Assembly: GCA_027490725.1 (NCBI GenBank)
Contig: JAIXXN010000046.1
Coordinates: 1-64,000 of the forward strand
DNA from: Oxalobacteraceae bacterium
GTDB lineage: Bacteria; Pseudomonadota; Gammaproteobacteria; Burkholderiales; Burkholderiaceae_D
Reading direction: 5' to 3'
Length of the DNA: 64,000 bases
Below are positions 44,077 to 53,066 of this stretch, piece after piece. The notes under the pieces were generated by a model. It worked only from the letters and a program-made list of their open reading frames with translations. It was not told the DNA's origin and did no database searches. Within the stretch, counting starts at the first letter, position 1; the number at the start of each line of letters is the position of its first letter. The translations under genes and the position numbers were made by a program.

Positions 44077-46899
44077 TTACGTAGACTGCTCATCCTCTGT
44101 GCGCATAGCCGGATTGGCGAGCAAGCGGTCTTTCTCAAACGACACCGGCTCCTCACTCAACGAACCACCCGCATTGGCATAGCCGTGGTAGCCAAGCCCC
44201 GCGCTCATTTCATGCGACTGTTCATGCGAGTCCGCATCAATCGCGTAACGGTCGCCATTCGGTAGCTCAACTTCGTATTTTGCTTGTTCTTCCAGGTCAT
44301 GCTTGAACGTCATGTTGCCGTCGTCATCCATGTGCCCCTGCTCCAGTAACGCATCGTCCTTGTATAGCTTGTAAGGTAAGCCTGCGTTGACACGCCCTCC
44401 GGCCGCTGGATGACTATTCAAATGAAAAGTCCCTGCGCCATCCAGTTTGGTCTGAGACGGTTGAACCTCGACTATCGCCATGTTTTTCGGTCCCTCGTAA
44501 ATAAACTTAGCCGCGTGCGCCTCGAAGTTTCCATTGGTGCCTTGCTCGATCCCACCGGCACTGAACTTGGCATAGCTACCGCCTCCGTTGATCACCACTT
44601 CCTCCTTAGCGCAAATGGTGATGCGGTTAGCCGTCTGCGTGATGTTGAGCTTAGCCAGCACGTTGACGCTGTCCGACAACGCCCGCAGGTCGATGTCACC
44701 CGCCGCTGCAACCAGCCGCATGCCGGCCTTGTGCACAAATAGACGAAACGCCTGCCGGACACTGGCGAACAAACTGCCGCCGTTGGCGATCGACAAATCA
44801 TGTCCTGTCGTCAGCGCTGTATGCTGGTCGCTGGCGAAATGGGTACTGCCCCGGGTCGTGGTCTCGATGCCTGCCGGGCTGGCCAGTACCAACTGCGGCA
44901 AGGCCAGTTGCGGGAATCCGGTTCTGGAGCTTGTACCGCCTTGAATACTGTCGTTCTGGGCCTTGATGGCGGCAACGCTACTAGCTTGCTCCTCGCCGTC
45001 CTGCGCACCGGATTGCTGCGCCAATTTCGCCAGCGCATCGTGCTGGTTGTGCGCCGCGTTGAGTCGCTGTAACGTCTCGCCCATGTCCTTGATATGGGAT
45101 GCGCCGTTGGGCCGCGCCTCAGTCGTAATCAGCATGCCGCGGTTGGCACGCGCCACGCCCCACGCGTTAGTGGCAAGCTCCCATCCTTCGCCACGGGCAT
45201 CCAAACGCCCATCAGAAGTTTCGATACGGGTAATGCTGCCCAAGGATAGCTGGCTATGCTGATGATCGCTCCTAAGCTGAACCTGCATCGCCCCCTTGGT
45301 ATCATCGAGAATCAGATGATTGCTACCACCATCACCGCCGCTGGCCAGTTCGCGACTGCGTAGCCCGGCCAGCGCCCGTTGTGCCGGCAAATGCCATGGC
45401 GGCATATTGGCGCTGTTATAGACGATGCCAACAACGATGGGATGATCGATATTCCCATCCAGGAACTGGACCACCACCTCCTGCCCGACACGCGGCAAAC
45501 ACATCTGGCCAAAATAGGGCCCGGCCATCGGCATCATGACACGTATCCATGGCGAACTGGCCTGGTCAAATTCACCGATTCGGTCCCAGTGGAATTGCAA
45601 TTTAATTCTGCCCAGAGCATCGGTATAGATATCTTCGCCAGGCGGGCCGACGACGATAGCCGTCTGCACACCGGGGGGCGCGCAGGGTACGCTGTTGTAG
45701 TGGCGACCAGGCCGCCAGCGTATGTCGCGACGTATGCAGACGAAGCTGTTGGTGTACTCCGACTTGCCATCCGAGCCGGCGGGATAATTGTTGCTCGCGC
45801 TATGTTCGACCGACAGGATCAGGTATTCGCGCGCACCAATGCCGGTTTTAAAATCTTCGTCCGGCTCCGGTGGCCTCGGATCAGCGCTGAAATGGTCTGC
45901 GAGCTTGAAGATGCGACCGGGCTGGGTCACGCGGTCATTTCCGCTGGCTTCGAAATACTGGGCACGCTGGTCAGCTTCTTCCATGCGGCGCTGGGCCAGT
46001 GCGTCGCCATCATCCATATTCGAATAACCATAGGAGCCTGCATTCTCATAGAGCTCATACGCCTCCACATCGCCTTGATGATTGAGTGAATAGCCACTGA
46101 CCAGTTGTGCACGGGGGCTTTTGTAATTGAAGCTGGCAAGTGTTACTTTGCCAGAACCGAGCTGCCTCACTGCTTGCCATGCGCGGATGCCGTCCGCCTC
46201 GTCCGAACCCGCATCAGCGCGAAAACACATCTGATCAGGAGCGCCCCTGACATGGGCGGCATCGATAGGCTCGGCCTGCATCGAGTTATCGCTCAGAATC
46301 AGCGTATGACCGTCGAGCCTGTGCTCGTAGCTGTAATAAAGACCCGCAGCTTCCCAGCGCCGGTGCAAGTGGTTGTAATCGGTCTCGTTATGCTGGTTGG
46401 CGCAGGTCAGCTTCTTGTCGTCGTAGTCCAGACTCATGCGCGTCCGCCAATCCTGCTGATGGTAATGCGCGAAGGTCGATTCGGTTAATTCGATAACACT
46501 GCGATGCTGGAAGGAGACATTGTCCTTGCGCAGCTTGGCGAACGCCAACCAGGGCTGAAGTATCATCTGATAAAAGGCGAAGCCACCGTCAGTGCGTGCA
46601 AAACGGAAGGTACCGACGTAGCCATTCATGTAGCGCATCGCACCATCTTCGCGCACCAGCGAGATGGTTACCATGCGACTCATCATCTTTTTAAGCGGGA
46701 TACTGGCATCGTCAGAGAGCACCTCGACATCAATCATGAAATCGCGCGATAGCTCTTCCTGCATCTTCACCTTGTTGACCAGCATTACCGCATCGGCAGG
46801 ACCGTCGCCTTGCGGAAAGTCCATCCGTAGCAGGCGACCATTTTGGGATGCGGAGCTCATTACAGAAAGCCCGTCAAGATTCAAGATCTCTTCTATCAT
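44077..46899 (-). CDS. vgrG: Type VI spike protein VgrG with C-terminal transthyretin-like extension
   Basis: Spike protein of about 940 residues. Core gp27/gp5-like domains run to about 560 (TDYNHLHRRWEAAGLYYSYEH, VVGPPGEDIYTDALGRIKLQFHWDR, SPWIRVMMPMAGPYFGQMCLPRVGQEVVVQFLDGNIDHPIVVG), followed by a DUF2345 region (about 630-800). The last 100 residues hold a transthyretin-like segment (841-888: PYKLYKDDALLEQGHMDDDGNMTF..KYEVELPNGDRYAID) and a short tail. In P. aeruginosa such a tail on VgrG4b carries PldA. The start at 46899 is chosen because GGAGGA lies 4 bases upstream; earlier ATGs exist up to 47007. Confidence 0.92.
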   Translation of the reverse strand: MIEEILNLDGLSVMSSASQNGRLLRMDFPQGDGPADAVMLVNKVKMQEELSRDFMIDVEVLSDDASIPLKKMMSRMVTISLVREDGAMRYMNGYVGTFRFARTDGGFAFYQMILQPWLAFAKLRKDNVSFQHRSVIELTESTFAHYHQQDWRTRMSLDYDDKKLTCANQHNETDYNHLHRRWEAAGLYYSYEHRLDGHTLILSDNSMQAEPIDAAHVRGAPDQMCFRADAGSDEADGIRAWQAVRQLGSGKVTLASFNYKSPRAQLVSGYSLNHQGDVEAYELYENAGSYGYSNMDDGDALAQRRMEEADQRAQYFEASGNDRVTQPGRIFKLADHFSADPRPPEPDEDFKTGIGAREYLILSVEHSASNNYPAGSDGKSEYTNSFVCIRRDIRWRPGRHYNSVPCAPPGVQTAIVVGPPGEDIYTDALGRIKLQFHWDRIGEFDQASSPWIRVMMPMAGPYFGQMCLPRVGQEVVVQFLDGNIDHPIVVGIVYNSANMPPWHLPAQRALAGLRSRELASGGDGGSNHLILDDTKGAMQVQLRSDHQHSQLSLGSITRIETSDGRLDARGEGWELATNAWGVARANRGMLITTEARPNGASHIKDMGETLQRLNAAHNQHDALAKLAQQSGAQDGEEQASSVAAIKAQNDSIQGGTSSRTGFPQLALPQLVLASPAGIETTTRGSTHFASDQHTALTTGHDLSIANGGSLFASVRQAFRLFVHKAGMRLVAAAGDIDLRALSDSVNVLAKLNITQTANRITICAKEEVVINGGGSYAKFSAGGIEQGTNGNFEAHAAKFIYEGPKNMAIVEVQPSQTKLDGAGTFHLNSHPAAGGRVNAGLPYKLYKDDALLEQGHMDDDGNMTFKHDLEEQAKYEVELPNGDRYAIDADSHEQSHEMSAGLGYHGYANAGGSLSEEPVSFEKDRLLANPAMRTEDEQST

Positions 46900-47003
46900 C
46901 CAATCCTCCGGATTAGCTACCATCAGCCCGACATCGCACATGAGACGGGATGCAATCAAGTGTTGAACTATAAGTGTGCCAACGCCGGCAGCGTTGACCG
47001 CTA

Positions 47004-48086
47004 TCAAGTGATCTCATCAACAGCATCGGGCAGCCAGTAATCGATGGAGGTTCTGCTGACCTTGCCACTCTGACCAAACAGAAATGCATCCCATCCCAGG
47101 CGCCGGCCCACACCAGGCTTACTGCTCAAGGTCAGAGCTTGCAAGCAGGAAGGTTGCAATAGCAGCCTTAACTGAAATTTCAGGATGGACAAATCAAAGA
47201 CCCGCAGCATGCGCACCAGCGCGAGGGCCGCAGCGCGGCGCGGAAGAAATTGTTCGACCTCTGGCAATCCAAGCGGACCGATAATGAGCCGGACACACAG
47301 ATCTTTGCGGAGTAGTCTGCCGCCCAGAGCTGCGCCATGGCCGAGCCTGGTAACCTTACTGCCGAGCTTACTGCGCCGATGGTCCGGAATCATGTCCCAC
47401 GCTTCGGCAAACTGTTCCAGCTCGATCGCTACACCAAAATGATGCGTCAACACGCGTGATATGGCGCTGGCAGTCACCGGACGAGCGCGTATTAGCGCTG
47501 CGTAGTACGCAGCAATATGATCCGCTTGGCGCGGTGCAGCCTTGGCCGCACCTGACGACTGACCGGCCAGAGACAACAGTAACGGCAACTGCGCATCCTG
47601 ACCTTGGACGTCTAGCGTATGCTCCAGACGGTATTTTCCCCAAGCATTAAAAAACTGTGTCGTCAGTCGCTGCGAAAGAAAATTGATAAATGCATGTGAT
47701 GCCGCATCGCCACCCCAGCGCCTTGCCGCAGCGATACTTTCCGTCTTGTGCAAAGGTAGCGTTCCGTTCACACCTAGCAGGCCGAAAAAAGTCGGCGTCA
47801 GCATCATCTGCGCGCCCATCCGGCTTTGCAACATACCCAACAGCTCGGCATCGGCTTGGTTCGCCGTCCGTAGAATCGGCATTGGTGCCAGCTCGCTCGC
47901 CGGAAATTTCAGCGACAGGCTATTTTGAAAGCGCAGTACCTCAGCGAAGGCATGTTCATACGAAATGCCGTGGCGCCCCATCCAACGCAACAGAATGCGC
48001 AATGCCTGCGCGAACTGAAAACGTTGCGGCTCATCAATCAGGCGTTGGATCAGGCTAAGGTCTGATAGCCGCTTCTTGGCTTGCAT
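47004..48086 (-). CDS. tssG: Type VI baseplate subunit TssG
   Basis: Baseplate protein of 360 residues (COG3520). Family features: RFQFAQALRILLRWM near the start, LRFQNSLSLKFPASEL, LLGVNGTLPLHKTE, and the C-terminal LGWDAFLFG. It forms the wedge with TssF and TssE. Its start lies 37 bases inside the tssF end, so translation is coupled. A 104-base gap follows before vgrG. Confidence 0.92.
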   Translation of the reverse strand: MQAKKRLSDLSLIQRLIDEPQRFQFAQALRILLRWMGRHGISYEHAFAEVLRFQNSLSLKFPASELAPMPILRTANQADAELLGMLQSRMGAQMMLTPTFFGLLGVNGTLPLHKTESIAAARRWGGDAASHAFINFLSQRLTTQFFNAWGKYRLEHTLDVQGQDAQLPLLLSLAGQSSGAAKAAPRQADHIAAYYAALIRARPVTASAISRVLTHHFGVAIELEQFAEAWDMIPDHRRSKLGSKVTRLGHGAALGGRLLRKDLCVRLIIGPLGLPEVEQFLPRRAAALALVRMLRVFDLSILKFQLRLLLQPSCLQALTLSSKPGVGRRLGWDAFLFGQSGKVSRTSIDYWLPDAVDEIT

Positions 48087-49879
48087 CGGATAAGTTCCTT
48101 CCCCGATTGCTGGGACAGAATGACCAGCTCGATAAAGCTGTTGACCTGCACGTACAGCCCCAGAAACTGGTCGATCACTTGCACAAACAGGAGTAAGCCG
48201 TTGCCTACAAATGCATCTTCATCCAGCGAGATGCGGACCTCGGTACCATGCACCAGTGAAGCGCCGTACTGGGTACGTACCCAGTTCGCCGTTTCCCCAC
48301 GTTCAAGCCCGCAAATGCCTGCAATCTGGCGACGCGATACCGGAGATTGTGGCAAGTCATACAGCGTCAGCATTTCACGAAAATTCGATAAGCCATCCTT
48401 GCCTAAACCCTGCTGCTGCAGTGTCAGATGCGAGATAAGCCGCCAGTGATTGCCACCGCCCGCACCGAATTTGTAGGCACGGCTGGGCTTGCGCAATAGA
48501 CGAACGGCGTAGCTAGTCGCATCACGTAGCGGCGTGAGCTCCGCATCGCGTCCGTGTTCCGGCAGCAGACTCGGTAAGTCTCGATTGGTGCAACTCAGTG
48601 CAATCGACAGACTGGTCTTCTCTACCGCCGCCGGATTAAAGTCCGCGTCGACCAGCGTAAGGCGCTTTTCATAGCCGGGACTAATCGCCGCCAGCGTCGC
48701 ATCATGGCGCAGCACCCAGTAGCGCCCCTGATCAGTGACGCTTTCACCATGACGCAGCGAGTAAAGCGGCCGGAACTCGGCAATCTGTTCGGATCGCTCA
48801 CGCCGACTTACCATGTGGACCGCATCGATGGAATACACCTCGAAGGCTTCAGGACGGCTGGCATCCGCCAACACGCCATAGTCAGCTGTATAGTGCGTCA
48901 CCCCGATCGGGTGACCCGGTCGCTGGAAGAGATTCACTACTGGGCTGCAGCCCAGTTGCAAGTTCTCCACGGATAAGGTGTCCAGAATCCGGGCGTGATG
49001 CGAGTCTGAGCGTATCCCAGTCAATACAAGATGCAAAGTGAAGTGCCGACTTTGCGCTGGCAGATGCTTTTTGAGACACGCCAGATCGATGTCGAAAAAA
49101 TTGAATTTTTCCGGAAATACGAAGTATTCACTGAGTAGGCGATAAGCCTCCTGTGAACGCGCATCGAAGGGAAGCAATGCCTCGTCATCCGAAAATCCCA
49201 CCGGCGCCACCGGTATTGACGGCAGCGCGATCCAGCGACCAGCTTCTGCTTCGACGTATGCGCTCCCCACACGCATGAATAAGGCGTCGCGCAAGCTAGC
49301 GCAAAACGTCGGATCACCGTCAATGAACACCCGTAGTGACGTCAGCTCTGCCGGCAACACGCCATCAATTCCCATACTGAGCGATGCGCTAGAGGTGGGC
49401 GGCAAAGTCATTCCGGTTGGAGGATGAACCAGTGCATCAAACTGCGCAGCCTTCACTCTGACCGGGCTTAGGTTAATCTCGTACGCCGTCTTGAAGCGGC
49501 AGCGCACACCCTGTACGGCGCTCGAGTCCATCTCTGTACCGCGCGGAATAGTGAGAACGGCAGAGGCACCCGCCGAACGATTCACAGGATAGGTGGCACG
49601 CATGATGGAGCAGGAGGGAAACGGCCTTAGATAATGAGGAAACAGCGTCTCTAGCAGGGCTTCCGTGAATTCCGGATAGCTATCATCGAGCTTCTTGGCA
49701 ATGCGCGCAGAAAGCAGGGCAACAGACTGGATCAACTGCTCGACATGAGGATCCGGACAGGTGTCGCCGCCTAGCTGCAGACGTCCGCCCACGCCGGGAT
49801 AACGCTCGCACAATTCACGGCCTAGCTGGCGCAAATGCACCAGCTCACGCTCGAAATACGGCAGCAAATCCTCCATCAA
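48050..49879 (-). CDS. tssF: Type VI baseplate subunit TssF
   Basis: Baseplate wedge protein of 609 residues (COG3519). The N-terminus MEDLLPYFERELVHLRQLGRELCERYPGVGGRLQLGGDTCPDPHVEQLIQSVALLSARI..LDDSYPEFTEALLETLFPHYLRPFPS is diagnostic. It heads the leftward transcript tssF-tssG-vgrG-tle5-immunity. A 197-base gap separates it from a divergent permease gene. Confidence 0.94.
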   Translation of the reverse strand: MMEDLLPYFERELVHLRQLGRELCERYPGVGGRLQLGGDTCPDPHVEQLIQSVALLSARIAKKLDDSYPEFTEALLETLFPHYLRPFPSCSIMRATYPVNRSAGASAVLTIPRGTEMDSSAVQGVRCRFKTAYEINLSPVRVKAAQFDALVHPPTGMTLPPTSSASLSMGIDGVLPAELTSLRVFIDGDPTFCASLRDALFMRVGSAYVEAEAGRWIALPSIPVAPVGFSDDEALLPFDARSQEAYRLLSEYFVFPEKFNFFDIDLACLKKHLPAQSRHFTLHLVLTGIRSDSHHARILDTLSVENLQLGCSPVVNLFQRPGHPIGVTHYTADYGVLADASRPEAFEVYSIDAVHMVSRRERSEQIAEFRPLYSLRHGESVTDQGRYWVLRHDATLAAISPGYEKRLTLVDADFNPAAVEKTSLSIALSCTNRDLPSLLPEHGRDAELTPLRDATSYAVRLLRKPSRAYKFGAGGGNHWRLISHLTLQQQGLGKDGLSNFREMLTLYDLPQSPVSRRQIAGICGLERGETANWVRTQYGASLVHGTEVRISLDEDAFVGNGLLLFVQVIDQFLGLYVQVNSFIELVILSQQSGKELIRCKPRSGYQTLA

Positions 49880-50076
49880 TACTCCTCAGCCGCCAGCAGG
49901 AAATGTGGCGCGCAGGCTGAGCATTATCAGTCCGTCGCTTGGGAACATATTGAGCTTGCGCAATGGAAAGAGGAGTCCGCAGGAGATTCACCACGCACAG
50001 TCACATTGCCAAAAAGATTGTGTAATCGCATGGCGCAACGCATACTCATCCGCTTGCCCAGTCCGGAATTGCACCC

Positions 50077-50916
50077 ATGCCTATTGCGCGCCTCGTCATT
50101 CTGACCCTGCTGGCTCTGGCCGCCTTTGCCGGTAACTCGCTGCTTTGCCGCGCTGCACTGGCCCATACCGGCATCGATGCCGCCAGTTTCAGCACCTTGC
50201 GTCTGCTCTCCGGCGCATTGATGCTATGGCTACTCGTCAGACTGCGCAATGGCCAGCAAACAGGCGAAGGAAACTGGCGATCTGCACTGGCGCTGTTTGC
50301 TTACGCCATTGGCTTCTCGTTTTCCTACCGTCATTTACCGGCGGCGGCAGGGGCACTGATTCTCTTCGGCGCAGTGCAAACCACCATGATCGGTTATGCG
50401 CTCTGGCGCGGTGAACAGTTGCGGCTAGCGCAACTGGGCGGCTTGCTACTGGCTGGCGGCGGATTGATCAGCTTGCTACTGCCGGGGCTCTCTGCGACGC
50501 CACTATCTGGCGCTCTGCTCATGCTGGGTGCTGGCATCGCGTGGGGCATATATTCCTTGCGTGGAAAAACTGGCGGCGATCCACTCAAAGTAAGCGCTGG
50601 CAATTTCATGCGTACCGTCCCCATGGCGCTCGCGTTGAGCTTAGTGCTCATCAGTGACGCCCAATTCGACGCAGCCGGTTATACCTATGCGGTTCTGTCC
50701 GGCGCTCTTGCATCGGGCGTCGGCTATGCGATCTGGTACACCGCCTTGCCGTTTTTAAAATCCAGCACGGCAGCAACGGTGCAACTGAGCGTTCCGGTGA
50801 TTGCTGCGCTCGGCGGCATACTCTTTTTAGATGAAGTTCTAACGCTACGCCTGATTGCCGCATCGCTCGCCATTCTCGGCGGCATCGCCATTGTCCTGCT
50901 GCCTGCGCGCCGCTAG
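50077..50916 (+). CDS. EamA/DMT-family permease
   Basis: Ten-helix drug/metabolite transporter of 279 residues with two EamA repeats (LLALAAFAGNSLLCRAAL..FSTLRLLSGALMLWLLV; LLMLGAGIAWGIYSLRGK..VQLSVPVIAALGGILFLDEVLTLRLIAASLAILGGIAIVLL). Substrate unknown. It lies between the two arms of the type VI cluster with no evident link, and is probably an unrelated insertion or retained neighbour. Confidence 0.88.
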   Translation: MPIARLVILTLLALAAFAGNSLLCRAALAHTGIDAASFSTLRLLSGALMLWLLVRLRNGQQTGEGNWRSALALFAYAIGFSFSYRHLPAAAGALILFGAVQTTMIGYALWRGEQLRLAQLGGLLLAGGGLISLLLPGLSATPLSGALLMLGAGIAWGIYSLRGKTGGDPLKVSAGNFMRTVPMALALSLVLISDAQFDAAGYTYAVLSGALASGVGYAIWYTALPFLKSSTAATVQLSVPVIAALGGILFLDEVLTLRLIAASLAILGGIAIVLLPARR

Positions 50917-51118
50917 GCCGACGCACGCCAGGCTCGCGCAGCGTGCATCTGCGAGAACTCGCTCAAGGGAGGGGCGCGCTGCAAGATTGATGCTTGCGAG
51001 AACGCAATGCTTTGCAAGCTAGCTCGCCAATAATCGACCTTCCAGAGTGATCTGATTCACTCCGCCAATCTTGCGTCGCCGCTTGCAAGAGCAATGGCGC
51101 TTCTGATGGGAGTCGGAC

Positions 51119-51607
51119 ATGGCAGAACGCAATTTTGCGCCGGGATTATGGGACCGTTTAATGGCAACTCCGGATGGCTCGGATACGGATGGCAGAATCT
51201 CTCTCGATTCATACAAGGCCGCCATCACGCGCGATCTGGAGGATCTGCTCAATACGCGCACCTGTCTGCCAGACGAGTACTTCGCTGAATTTCCCGCTTG
51301 CCGTAATTCGATCCTCAACTATGGCCTCGTTGATTTCGCCGCCTTGTGTCTGACCAGCGACGTTGATCAGAAGCTGATCTGCCACTACCTGAAGGAAGCC
51401 ATCAACCGCTTCGAACCGCGCCTCAGCAACGTTAAAACGGCGGTTCACGTGGAGCGCGGTACAAGCAATCGGCTCGACTTTGTCATCTCAGGAACTTTGA
51501 AGGCATATGGCAATGATCCACTAGAGCTCAACGCCATCTTCCAGCCTTCAACGTTGCGCTATTCCATCAGCCCGAAACGCGGCACACATAGAGGAAGCCT
51601 GCCATGA
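51119..51607 (+). CDS. tssE: Type VI baseplate subunit TssE (gp25-like)
   Basis: Wedge protein of 162 residues. The gp25 features are visible: a start with FAPGLWDRLM, SLDSYKAAITRDLEDLLNTRTCLP, SILNYGLVDFAALCLTS, and INRFEPRLSNVKTAVH with the conserved FEPRL. GGGAG lies 6 bases upstream of the ATG. Its stop overlaps the next ATG (ATGA). Confidence 0.93.
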   Translation: MAERNFAPGLWDRLMATPDGSDTDGRISLDSYKAAITRDLEDLLNTRTCLPDEYFAEFPACRNSILNYGLVDFAALCLTSDVDQKLICHYLKEAINRFEPRLSNVKTAVHVERGTSNRLDFVISGTLKAYGNDPLELNAIFQPSTLRYSISPKRGTHRGSLP

Positions 51608-52752
51608 ATACAACCATGAATCTTTTCCGGCAGAGGAAAGGAATATTCGGAATGCCCACTATTCGAGGAATACGCTTGTCATTGTTCGTTTCGAAAGCCT
51701 TCATCGCAATACTGATGTCTGGGGACGCTCATTCTGCACCGTCTCAAACTCAGCAATCCAGCGCTTCTATACCGCTAAGGAAGATTACTCCGCAATTAAA
51801 AATATTGTGTTTCACTCGCTTCCTGATTGAAATTCCCTCGACTGCAAAAGTTGCCTATGGACGTCTTACCGCCGGAGGGGAAATCACAAGAGTCAAGGGA
51901 GGTGCGGAAAAAATCGACACAATGATTGTGGAACGAATCAACGCCAACAAAGAAAATTCCAAGCTTTTTTCGCGAGAAATTGGATTAGACCTAGTAGCCG
52001 AGAAAATACATCCGTCTTCCAAGGAAAATATTAAACATTTAGTGAATGTTGTAGGCTTCTCTGAATACAGTATTCGTAGTTTTTTTAAACTAAATAATGA
52101 TGCTTTTATTCTGAGCGAGCTTGGAGTTCCCGAATCAAGTGTGAACAATTTTTTGGATGAAAATGTTGAAACAGCCCAATTTCTACGTGCACGTAAGGAA
52201 AATGAAATACCAAATGAGCCAGGCATCTGCATAGATGGTGCATTTTCTAAGATTGAATCAATTTACGAAGGAATTGAATTAGGAGCAAGGATAAAGGAAT
52301 ATCCAGATGTTCATTTCTCCATTCAAATTATCAAAAATGGTGGCTACTTACAGAAGGTTGATCTTGCACAGAATGTCGCTGATGCAAAACAGGAAAGTAA
52401 GTCCAATGGTTTAAGCAAGTGGGTCAGCCATCTAAAAATTCTGCGCCAAGGTAAGCGCGTCGTCAATGATTGGCATGGCGAAGAAATGCTTCTCCGAATC
52501 CCTAGCGGAAATGACAACCCATCGCATCATAAATTCACCTTCCGTGCCAGTGGCGAAAAGTACGATCCACTTCATCCGTTTGTGGAAATGACCCTAGACA
52601 CCGGTGTAAAGGGAAATCAGTCCGCATCAGTCGAACCCAGCCTTTCCGACGCCGAAGCACTCGCCCTATGGGACTGGTTACTCAACTCCATCCGCGTACG
52701 CCCGAACGCTGTCGCGGCAAAGGCCAGCGCACCGGCCAAACCGGGAGGCTGA
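51604..52752 (+). CDS. Tli4-like type VI lipase-immunity protein without visible cognate effector
   Basis: Protein of 382 residues resembling the Tli4 immunity family, which blocks periplasmic Tle4-type lipase effectors: an N-terminal strand CFTRFLIEIPSTAKVAYGR, a middle helical region, and a C-terminal GEEMLLRIPSGNDN..HKFTFRASGEKYDPLHPFVEMTLDTG. A signal peptide (LFVSKAFIAILMSGDAHSAP) implies periplasmic location. Much of the gene is markedly AT-rich compared with tssE and tssK around it. Starts at 51604 or at 51652 are both possible. No Tle4 lipase is within the window. Confidence 0.72.
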   Translation: MNTTMNLFRQRKGIFGMPTIRGIRLSLFVSKAFIAILMSGDAHSAPSQTQQSSASIPLRKITPQLKILCFTRFLIEIPSTAKVAYGRLTAGGEITRVKGGAEKIDTMIVERINANKENSKLFSREIGLDLVAEKIHPSSKENIKHLVNVVGFSEYSIRSFFKLNNDAFILSELGVPESSVNNFLDENVETAQFLRARKENEIPNEPGICIDGAFSKIESIYEGIELGARIKEYPDVHFSIQIIKNGGYLQKVDLAQNVADAKQESKSNGLSKWVSHLKILRQGKRVVNDWHGEEMLLRIPSGNDNPSHHKFTFRASGEKYDPLHPFVEMTLDTGVKGNQSASVEPSLSDAEALALWDWLLNSIRVRPNAVAAKASAPAKPGG

Positions 52753-52753
52753 T

Positions 52754-53041
52754 ATGAAGCGATACCTGATTACACTCGGCGCCAAAACCACGGCTGGCGG
52801 CGTCGTCATCTCTGCTAGCAGTCACGCGTCCATTACCGGCGCCAAGGTCGCGGTGGAAGGGGATCAGATCCAGTGCCCGGCCTGCCATTCCATCGGCGTC
52901 ATCCAGTGCACCCAGCCCCGCCATCCCACCACACTTAACGGCAAAGCAGCGGCGCTCTCCGATGACCTGTGTCGCTGCGCTTGCCTGAAACCGCCCAAGC
53001 TCATCGCCAGCCAATCCCAGCGCTACCAGCAACTGGCCTAA
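52754..53041 (+). CDS. PAAR-domain spike-tip protein
   Basis: Protein of 95 residues with the PAAR fold: repeated glycine turns and metal-binding Cys/His (TTAGGVVISASSHASITGAKVAVEGDQIQCPACHSIGVIQCTQPRHPTTLNGKAAALSDDLCRCACLKPP). It caps the VgrG spike. It starts 1 base after the Tli4-like stop and lies 25 bases before tssK. No effector extension is fused to it. Confidence 0.9.
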   Translation: MKRYLITLGAKTTAGGVVISASSHASITGAKVAVEGDQIQCPACHSIGVIQCTQPRHPTTLNGKAAALSDDLCRCACLKPPKLIASQSQRYQQLA

Positions 53042-53066
53042 CACCACCCACCGCACGGAGTCCAGC

